NCBI GenBank assembly: GCA_024280675.1
Contig: JAJRPT010000193.1
Location: 1-27,784 of the forward strand
From: Bacteroidota bacterium
GTDB taxonomy: Bacteria; Bacteroidota; Ignavibacteria; Kapaibacteriales; UBA2268
Reading direction: 5' to 3'
DNA length: 27,784 nucleotides
Under the pieces are notes generated by a model that did no database searches, had not been told where the DNA came from, and saw only the letters and a program-made list of their open reading frames with translations. Made by a program: the position numbers and the translations under genes. Within the stretch, counting starts at the first letter, position 1. Every line of letters begins with the position of its first letter. Below are positions 21,380 to 27,784 of this stretch, piece after piece.

Positions 21380-23134
21380 ATGGCGAATTTATTAGAAAAT
21401 AATGAGACAATTGGAAAAGCTAAAGGTCTTTTTGACAAATTAAAATTTTGGCAAAAGATAGCTGGCTTTACCGTGGTAGTCGCAACCGTTGGGGCTTTGA
21501 TGTGGTTGGTTTTTTCTGCCCAGTCCACTAAGTTTGCAACTCTGTACACCGATCTCGACCCAAGTGATGCTGGGGAGATTGTCCAACTACTAAAAGAGCA
21601 AAATATTAAATATGAGATAAAAGAAGACGGTACCAAATTAAAAGTTCCTCACGACAGGGTCAATGAACTGAGGCTAGATCTTGCAAAGAGAGGATTGCCT
21701 GAGAATTCAAAAGTTGGGTATGAGCTCTTTGACAAGACTAATTTGGGTATGAGCGAGTTTGTTCAGAAACTAAACTTTCGCCGTGCCTTGGAGGGTGAAC
21801 TTGCCAAAACAATATCACAAATGGACGAAGTACGCAAAGCTCGTGTCCATATTGTCATTCCAGATCGTGCTCTTTTCAAAAAAGATCAAAAAGAGCCAAC
21901 TGCTTCAATCACTCTTCACCTTAAATCGAACAGGTCACTCTCACGCCTTTCTGTTGAAGGCATTCAAAACCTTGTCTCATCAAGTGTCGAAGGTCTTAAA
22001 ACCGATGATGTAAAGATTGTAGACCAAAAAGCAAATATTCTCTCCCGAACGCCACTTGATGAATCCACCGTGGCTGGGAAAACATCTCTTCAGCATGACC
22101 AACAACGCAGGGTCGAAGAACACCTTGCAGACAAAGTCCAAACACTGCTCGACGGAGTTATTGGAGTAGGAAATACTAAAGTAAGAGTAAATGCAGAACT
22201 GGATTTCACACACATAACTCAAGAGAAGACAGAGTTCGATCCAGAAGAATCTGCGGTTCGCTCAGAGCAAAATATTGTAGACCAAAATGAATCGGCCGAC
22301 TCGCTTTCCTATCCTTATGTAAATATGTCGAAGAACGAGCAAACACAAATTGCTAATTATGAAATATCAAAATCAGTCCAACAGATCATCCATTCGGTCG
22401 GTGCAATAAACCGTCTAACTGTTTCGTGTCTAATTAACGGGACTGTCAAAATCACAAGCAAGGATGCGGGGAAGCTAATCGAATACTCACCACGCACCGA
22501 TGAGGAAATGCAAAAGTTTTCCGAAATTGTCCGAAATGCTGTCGGGTATGACCCCGGGCGAAATGATCAAATATCGGTTATCAATGTTCCCTTTGAACAT
22601 ACTCTGGACGAGGGTAATTACGAAGACATTTTCACTCCGGCTTGGTATACAATACCTGAAAATAAAAGAATATTATTTCTGATTGGCTCGATATTGATTA
22701 TTTTTGCTCTAATGATTGCTCTTCTTCAATCAAAACAAGTAAGAGAAAGAATGAGAATAGCACTCAGTTTGCCAGCAACTGTAGTAATTGATGATTTTGA
22801 CTTGGAGGAACAAGAACACGAAGAATTGCCAGAAGAACTCGACTTTGATGATGACGAAATGTTGCTCTTGCCAGCAGAACTGCCCGACCAACTTCTGCTA
22901 GAACAAGAAGCCCCTATGTTCGAAGAAGATATAAAAGAAGAGCTTGAGCTTGAACAAGAATCCCTAGCAGATATGGCCGATGCAGATTTCTTCTCCGAAG
23001 AACTCTCCGAAGATGCCTTGATGAAGTTGGAGATAAAAGGAAAGGTAGAAGATTTTATCGATAATAATCCTGGTGAAGCTGCAAAACTGTTAAGAATGTG
23101 GATGGTTGCAGACATTGAGGCTTCAGCCTTTTAG
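21380..23134 (+). CDS. fliF: Flagellar MS-ring protein FliF
   Basis: FliF forms the MS ring in the cytoplasmic membrane on which the rotor and hook-basal body assemble. The product is 584 residues. It has a first membrane helix (about 28-46, IAGFTVVVATVGALMWLVF), ring-building motifs (LYTDLDPSDAGEIVQLL, KVGYELFDKTNLGMSEFVQKLNFRRALEGELA, ARVHIVIPDRALF), a second helix (about 431-449, ILFLIGSILIIFALMIALL) and a cytosolic tail. The tail carries an unusually long Asp/Glu-rich stretch (about 470-545). It ends with KVEDFIDNNPGEAAKLLRMWM, the FliG-binding segment. The start follows GGAG. No anomalies otherwise. Confidence 0.95.
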   Translation: MANLLENNETIGKAKGLFDKLKFWQKIAGFTVVVATVGALMWLVFSAQSTKFATLYTDLDPSDAGEIVQLLKEQNIKYEIKEDGTKLKVPHDRVNELRLDLAKRGLPENSKVGYELFDKTNLGMSEFVQKLNFRRALEGELAKTISQMDEVRKARVHIVIPDRALFKKDQKEPTASITLHLKSNRSLSRLSVEGIQNLVSSSVEGLKTDDVKIVDQKANILSRTPLDESTVAGKTSLQHDQQRRVEEHLADKVQTLLDGVIGVGNTKVRVNAELDFTHITQEKTEFDPEESAVRSEQNIVDQNESADSLSYPYVNMSKNEQTQIANYEISKSVQQIIHSVGAINRLTVSCLINGTVKITSKDAGKLIEYSPRTDEEMQKFSEIVRNAVGYDPGRNDQISVINVPFEHTLDEGNYEDIFTPAWYTIPENKRILFLIGSILIIFALMIALLQSKQVRERMRIALSLPATVVIDDFDLEEQEHEELPEELDFDDDEMLLLPAELPDQLLLEQEAPMFEEDIKEELELEQESLADMADADFFSEELSEDALMKLEIKGKVEDFIDNNPGEAAKLLRMWMVADIEASAF

Positions 23135-23198
23135 TTCTAATGATAAAGGGACAAAGAAATTTAATACAATATGAAATTAATAATAAGCGAATAAAAAA

Positions 23199-24221
23199 AT
23201 GGCTAGAAGAGAAATAAAATTTGAGAAACTAACGGGCAAACAAAAAGCGGCCGTGCTTCTGATGAGCATGGATGTCGATGTTGCTGCAAAAGTTTTCCAA
23301 GAACTCGATATGAAAGAAGTTGAGTATATCGCCGTCGAGATTACCAATCTCAAGGAATTAAACCCAAGTGTTATTGAATCTGTTATCGAAGAATTCTACC
23401 AGCTCATGTCGGCATCATCTTATATGGTAGAAGGTGGGCTGGATTACGCTCAGATGATTTTGGAGAAATCCTATGGACCAGAAAAAGCAAAAGATATAAT
23501 TGAAAAAATCCGAGTGCTGACATCTGTTCGTGGATTCTCAGTGCTGAAAAAAGCAGACGCTCAGCAACTTGCCAATTTCCTCGGAAAAGAACACCCGCAA
23601 ACCATTGCACTTATTCTCTCACACCTTCCGGCTGACCAATCGGCCGAGGTTCTCAGCTCATTCAACGACGCACTCCGGGCCGATACCATACTGCGGATTG
23701 CTACCCTTTCGAAAGTGTCACCGGCTATCATTTCAGAGGTTGAGCATGTTGTTGATGAAATTGCAGAATCTACTCTGTCTCAAGGTATGTCGGCCGCCGG
23801 TGGTACTCATCTGGTTGCAAACATTCTCAATAAGTCAAATAATCAGATTGCAAAATCAATACTAGAAATTATCGAAGAGCAAGATTATACAATGGCAAAT
23901 GAGATAAAACGTTTGATGTTCCTATTTGAAGATATAGTAATGGTTGATGACAAAGGTGTTCAAAGGATTCTACGTGATGTCGAGAAATCTGATCTCGCTC
24001 TGGCCCTCAAAGCAACTGACCAAAAAGTTAAGGATAAAATATTCAAAAACATGTCCAGTCGCGCAGCCGATGTCATCAAAGAAGAACTCGAGTTCATGGG
24101 ACCAGTCAAGCTCAAAGAAGTTGAATCTGCTCAAATTCGCATCGTAGATTTAATAAAAGAACTAGAAGAAAAAGAAGAAATTGTGGTCGGTGGGCGTGGA
24201 GCCGACGATGTGTTTGTATAA
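23199..24221 (+). CDS. fliG: Flagellar motor switch protein FliG
   Basis: FliG is the rotor part that contacts the stator, mounted on FliF. The product is 340 residues. It has the N-terminal FliF-binding domain (LTGKQKAAVLLMSMD), the middle domain with the EHPQT motif at 131-135 (KEHPQTIALILSHLP), and an armadillo linker (GGTHLVANILNKSN). The C-terminal torque domain has EIKRLMFLFEDIV, LRDVEKSDLALALK and FKNMSSRAADVIKEELEFMGPVKLKEVE with the charged residues that face the stator. It lies between fliF and fliH as in many operons. Confidence 0.96.
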   Translation: MARREIKFEKLTGKQKAAVLLMSMDVDVAAKVFQELDMKEVEYIAVEITNLKELNPSVIESVIEEFYQLMSASSYMVEGGLDYAQMILEKSYGPEKAKDIIEKIRVLTSVRGFSVLKKADAQQLANFLGKEHPQTIALILSHLPADQSAEVLSSFNDALRADTILRIATLSKVSPAIISEVEHVVDEIAESTLSQGMSAAGGTHLVANILNKSNNQIAKSILEIIEEQDYTMANEIKRLMFLFEDIVMVDDKGVQRILRDVEKSDLALALKATDQKVKDKIFKNMSSRAADVIKEELEFMGPVKLKEVESAQIRIVDLIKELEEKEEIVVGGRGADDVFV

Positions 24222-24245
24222 TTTATAAAATGAAGATTGAGTAAA

Positions 24246-25676
24246 ATGCAAACAGTTTTTGTAAACATATCCCCAAAGAAGAAAACAGTTCGTATCATCA
24301 GGTCGGAACAACTGATAAACGATGCCCTCGAGATTTACAATAATTATATGTTCCTCAGAGATGAGCTTTTCAATACTGAGATAACGGGACTCAAAGAGCA
24401 GTTAGAAGCTGAGCTTTCGACTGGGCCAAAAGAAAAACTTGTCCCCGAAGCACTTGAGCAAGAGGCTGAATTTAGAGAAGAGAAAAAAGCTCCAAAGACA
24501 ATGTTTGTCCAAGAGTTTATCATCTCCAACGAGAACGAACCGCTAGATATTGATATGAGCCGGGTTATCGAAGACCAAGTGCCTCTTTCTATTGCAAAAG
24601 AAGAAATCCAAAAAGCATACGAAAAAGGTCAAGAAGATGGGCAACTTATGGCGATGAGTACATACAAAATAGAAATTGAACAATACCAAGAATGGATACG
24701 ACAAATTGATTCTGTAACCATTAGCCTAAAAGAAGAGCAAGTCGAGTCAGTGAAAAACTTTGAAGAATCACTCATTTTTCTTTCGGTTCAAATGGCTCGA
24801 CAAATCCTCAACAAAGAGGTTTCTGAGGACGAAAATGTTGTGATAGGACAAATACGAAAAGCCATCGCTTCTATTAGTAATGAAAAAATATTCAAAATCC
24901 ATGTTCATCCAGATATTGTTGAGATGCTGGAGACTTCAAAGAGCGTACTAATGGACGACAAAAGATTTTCTGATGAAATTGAAATTTACCCAAATACCAA
25001 TGTGCCAATTGGCGGATGTATGTTGGAAACCTCAGCAGGTCTAATTGACGGAAGAATAGAAAATCAGTTGCGTAATATAGAAAAAGCACTCTTCTCCGAA
25101 TCAGAAAAAATGCACGAAATACAAGACTCACAAAATGAAATGGATGATTTCTACGGCAAATCTAGTTCCGGAAAAACAAGAACTCAGCCCACCAGCAAAG
25201 TGGGGGTACAAAAAGAGGAAAATACCAGTGACCTACCAAGTGCCAGCGATATGTCCTATGACGATATGCCGGCCGAGTATAGAGAAATGTTTGGCGAAGA
25301 TATTTTCGATGGCGTGGACATGGACTCCGATGGCAATATAATCACAGAATTGCCCGAAGAAATTACAAATGAGACAATGAGTAACGAAGAAAAAAGCACG
25401 GATCCTACCAGAATAAATTATCTGAAATTGCTCGAAGATGAAGAAAAACTAAAAAAGAAAATTGAAGAAGACAGGCAGCCCTCTTTTGGTGAAGATGAGA
25501 TTGAAAAAGAAGCTAACGAAATGGGCTTTGGGCTAGGAGACGCAACAAAAGGTAAGGAAGGAGAAATAGAACTCCCAGACCGCCAGGACAAAGATTGGGA
25601 ACCACCAAGCCATAGGATCGACCCAAAAGAATTTCTGGGTACAGATGGTGACGAGCAAAATAATGAAGAAGAATAA
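24246..25676 (+). CDS. fliH: Flagellar assembly protein FliH with long acidic C-terminal extension
   Basis: FliH regulates the FliI ATPase and links it to the C-ring. The product is 476 residues, much longer than the usual 230-270. The FliH core is about residues 110-285: KAYEKGQEDGQ, FLSVQMARQILNKEVSEDENVV, KFKIHVHPDIVEM, and the end motif GGCMLETSAGLIDGRIENQL. Before it, residues 1-105 are charged. After it, about 190 residues form an acidic, low-complexity tail (MFGEDIFDGVDMDSDG, EDEEKLKKKIEE, DPKEFLGTDGDEQN) with no recognisable domain. The ATG at 24246 is preferred to the TTG at 24237. It is 12 bp from fliI, an obvious translational partner. Confidence 0.88.
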   Translation: MQTVFVNISPKKKTVRIIRSEQLINDALEIYNNYMFLRDELFNTEITGLKEQLEAELSTGPKEKLVPEALEQEAEFREEKKAPKTMFVQEFIISNENEPLDIDMSRVIEDQVPLSIAKEEIQKAYEKGQEDGQLMAMSTYKIEIEQYQEWIRQIDSVTISLKEEQVESVKNFEESLIFLSVQMARQILNKEVSEDENVVIGQIRKAIASISNEKIFKIHVHPDIVEMLETSKSVLMDDKRFSDEIEIYPNTNVPIGGCMLETSAGLIDGRIENQLRNIEKALFSESEKMHEIQDSQNEMDDFYGKSSSGKTRTQPTSKVGVQKEENTSDLPSASDMSYDDMPAEYREMFGEDIFDGVDMDSDGNIITELPEEITNETMSNEEKSTDPTRINYLKLLEDEEKLKKKIEEDRQPSFGEDEIEKEANEMGFGLGDATKGKEGEIELPDRQDKDWEPPSHRIDPKEFLGTDGDEQNNEEE

Positions 25677-25688
25677 TAGAGGAAGAAA

Positions 25689-27014
25689 ATGTTAAGTGAT
25701 AAACTAATACGCAATCGTTATGCCAATGTAATAGAGAAAACTGAGACACTTCAGCTAATTGGTAGACTCAGCAAAGTTGTTGGGCTTGTCTTGGAGTCGG
25801 ACGGACCCAAAGCACCAATTGGTGAAATATGTATTCTCAGAGACGAAAGGGGAAACGAAGTCGTAAAATCTGAAATTGTAGGATTTCATGATTCAAACCG
25901 AATAATGAGCATGGTGCTGGGTGACCTTCACGACATCTCACCCGGAATGGAAGTTGTATCAACGGGCGAAGTGTTTAAAATTGGGGTTGGCGATGAGTTG
26001 CTAGGAAGGGTGATCGACGGGCTTGGCAATCCAATTGACGGAAAAGGACGAATCAAAATCCAAGAGCGTCGTTCCATTCATTCTTCACCCCCAAACCCAC
26101 TCACCCGTAGAATAATCCAAGAGCCGATGAATACCGGAATCAGGGCTATTGATGGTTTTCTAACCCTCGGGAAAGGTCAAAGAGCTGGGATTTTCTCAGG
26201 CTCTGGTGTTGGTAAATCTACTTTGCTTGGGATGATTGCAAAAAATACATCAGCCGATGTAAATGTGATTGCACTGGTCGGCGAGCGGGGTCGTGAGGTC
26301 AAAGAATTTATCGAAAATGAGCTTGGCGAAGAAGGTCTGAAAAAATCAGTTGTGGTCGTTGCAACCTCCGACCAACCCTCGCTTGTGAGGGTGAAGGCAG
26401 CACTCATCGCAACCACTATCGCAGAATATTTCAGAGATCAATCCCTCGATGTAATGCTTATGATGGATTCGGTCACACGGCTTGCAATGGCACAACGTGA
26501 GGTGGGACTAACCATTGGCGAACCACCAACCTCAAAAGGATATACGCCATCGGTCTTTTCATTGCTTCAAAAAACAATGGAAAGAGCTGGAACCTCCGAC
26601 AAAGGTTCAATCACTGCTCTTTATACAGTTCTTGTTGAAGGGGATGATTTTAATGAGCCAATCTCGGATGCAGCACGTGGAATACTCGACGGGCATATAA
26701 TGCTCACAAGAAAAATGGCCGACTCAGGGCATTATCCCGCCATTGATGTTCTGGCTTCCGTTTCTCGTGTGATGAGGTCGGTTGTCTTTGACGAACATAT
26801 GGTGGCCGCACGCAAGCTAAAGGAAATCATTGCGGCTTATCGTGAATCCGAAGACTTAATTTCTATTGGTGCATACCAAAAAGGTACAAACCCCAGAACC
26901 GATAAAGCCATCGATATGATAGATTATATTCAGAAATTCCTTAGACAAGAAATTGACGAAAAAGTTAGATGGGAAGAAATGGTTGAGCACCTTGTTAAAC
27001 TTTCTAGTGTGTAG
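25689..27014 (+). CDS. fliI: Flagellar export ATPase FliI
   Basis: FliI is the F1-like ATPase energising flagellar protein export. The product is 441 residues with Walker A GSGVGKST (171-178) and a GERGREVKEF catalytic loop (198-207). Walker B is LDVMLMMD (D260), followed by SVTRLAMAQREVGLTIGEPPTSKGYTPSVF, diagnostic of the FliI/YscN family. The N-terminal beta domain includes VGLVLESDGPKAPIGE, and the C-terminal helical domain is complete. All key residues are present. Confidence 0.97.
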   Translation: MLSDKLIRNRYANVIEKTETLQLIGRLSKVVGLVLESDGPKAPIGEICILRDERGNEVVKSEIVGFHDSNRIMSMVLGDLHDISPGMEVVSTGEVFKIGVGDELLGRVIDGLGNPIDGKGRIKIQERRSIHSSPPNPLTRRIIQEPMNTGIRAIDGFLTLGKGQRAGIFSGSGVGKSTLLGMIAKNTSADVNVIALVGERGREVKEFIENELGEEGLKKSVVVVATSDQPSLVRVKAALIATTIAEYFRDQSLDVMLMMDSVTRLAMAQREVGLTIGEPPTSKGYTPSVFSLLQKTMERAGTSDKGSITALYTVLVEGDDFNEPISDAARGILDGHIMLTRKMADSGHYPAIDVLASVSRVMRSVVFDEHMVAARKLKEIIAAYRESEDLISIGAYQKGTNPRTDKAIDMIDYIQKFLRQEIDEKVRWEEMVEHLVKLSSV

Positions 27015-27065
27015 TTTTTTTAGTAATTCTTAATAAAAATGGTGACCTGCCCTGCCAGAAAAAAT

Positions 27066-27485
27066 ATGTTTAAATTTTCATTAGAATCCATACTAAGTCT
27101 TCGCTCACACAAGACATTGCAAGCTAAAAACCAGCTTGGCAGGGTAATTGCGGCTAAAGTGGCAAGACTGGATGAATTAAAAGAACACCAAGGGGAAATA
27201 AGCTCATTAAGAGGTCTCGGTGGTATGCAATCACTCTCTTTTCTCCAAGCCCGGTTTCAGAGAATATCACATCTCGAAGATGAGATATTTAAACTGGAAA
27301 AAGAAATTATGAATATCACAGAAATTGAAGACCTTAAGCGTGATTGGCTAAGCTCGGCAATGGTCGAAGAAAAAACAATAGACAAGCTAAAGGAAAGAGA
27401 GCTAGAAGCTCACAGCTACAAGATGAATAAATTAGAGAATGAAGAGCTTGGGGAAATTGCACTTAGGAAATTTTATAAACATTAG
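27066..27485 (+). CDS. fliJ: Flagellar export chaperone FliJ
   Basis: The product is 139 residues, nearly all coiled coil, opening MFKFSLESILSLRSHKT, the typical FliJ start. FliJ acts as the stalk linking the FliI hexamer to FlhA and as an escort for export substrates. An in-frame ATG at 27039 adds nine residues with no family support, so 27066 is chosen. Sequence in this family is weakly conserved; position right after fliI makes the call. Confidence 0.85.
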   Translation: MFKFSLESILSLRSHKTLQAKNQLGRVIAAKVARLDELKEHQGEISSLRGLGGMQSLSFLQARFQRISHLEDEIFKLEKEIMNITEIEDLKRDWLSSAMVEEKTIDKLKERELEAHSYKMNKLENEELGEIALRKFYKH

Positions 27486-27487
27486 AA

Positions 27488-27784
27488 ATGAACTCAAGAA
27501 AACTCATATTTTTGATAACGATAGCTACTTTGTCACTCACTGTAGCCCTATTGACCATGATGGTGATTAAGGAAAAGCACCCAACTTGGCTAGGACTCCC
27601 GCCCAATCCTCAAGACAGCCTAGCGGTCGCCGACACTGTGATGATTGAAAGAACTTACGAGATTACCAAGCAAAGACTAGACAAGATGCAAGAAGATATA
27701 GCCACCATAGATTCGATTAAGAATGTAAAAGATTCTCTGGCACAGCTTGTAGAACAACTAATATTAAAAGAACAAACAATGCAG
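27488..27784 (+). CDS. Membrane-anchored coiled-coil protein, partial (3' cut by window edge), possibly MotE/YlxF-like
   Basis: The first 99 codons are visible and the frame is open to the window end. The N-terminus is a single membrane helix (LIFLITIATLSLTVALLTMMVI), then a short Pro-rich linker (TWLGLPPNPQ) and a growing coiled coil (KQRLDKMQEDIATIDSIK). It starts 2 bp after the fliJ stop. Coiled-coil membrane proteins of the MotE/YlxF type often follow fliJ, so that identity is likely but cannot be confirmed without the C-terminal part. Confidence 0.65.
   Translation, partial: MNSRKLIFLITIATLSLTVALLTMMVIKEKHPTWLGLPPNPQDSLAVADTVMIERTYEITKQRLDKMQEDIATIDSIKNVKDSLAQLVEQLILKEQTMQ

Overview
The window is a moderately AT-rich bacterial chromosome segment. 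It most resembles the Bacteroidota/Chlorobiota lineage, for example a flagellated Ignavibacteria- or Kapabacteria-like organism. That placement is inferred from a PorW/SprE-type gliding/type IX secretion lipoprotein, many small Bacteroidota-style lipoproteins and weak Shine-Dalgarno signals, alongside a genuine flagellar operon. No rRNA, tRNA, CRISPR array, transposase or integrase was seen.

Layout. 1-932: 3' end of prs followed by rplY (+), closed by a hairpin terminator. 1122-2021: a Rossmann/DUF2520 protein (-). 2428-3867: an nfeD-stomatin membrane pair (+), preceded by a 9-bp tandem repeat. 3873-6481: an accessory stretch upstream of coaD. It holds an AlbA_2/Schlafen-type ATP-binding protein gene between two copies of a 90-bp direct repeat, then a NYN-domain nuclease-like gene between two copies of a 97-bp repeat that is the 5' end of coaD. 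6403-8206: intact coaD and three small related lipoprotein genes. 8284-10604: DUF1232 protein, glycosyltransferase and outer-membrane beta-barrel protein (-). 10840-14049: a 747-residue TPR lipoprotein (PorW/SprE-like) and an acidic protein of unknown function (+). 14066-16287: GMC oxidoreductase and a Tat-type gluconate-dehydrogenase subunit-3-like protein (-). 16288-16867: a gene-poor stretch with an orphan strong terminator and a candidate small RNA. 16868-18294: a small ORF (+), murI (-) and a frameshifted nucleotidyltransferase remnant (-). 18295-20034: an AbgT-family transporter (-). 20151-27784: a flagellar operon fliP-fliQ-fliF-fliG-fliH-fliI-fliJ plus the start of a membrane-anchored coiled-coil gene (+), with a sigma-54-like promoter in front of fliP.

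The flagellar genes build one machine: FliF MS ring, FliG rotor, FliP/FliQ export gate, and the FliH/FliI/FliJ export ATPase complex. The most unusual region is 3873-6481. There, two unrelated single genes, both of classes often seen in defence or accessory contexts, have each been placed next to housekeeping genes with duplicated flanking DNA, and the second insertion recreated the start of the essential gene coaD. This reads as a hotspot for insertion of small one-gene cassettes without a visible recombinase; the mechanism is inference.
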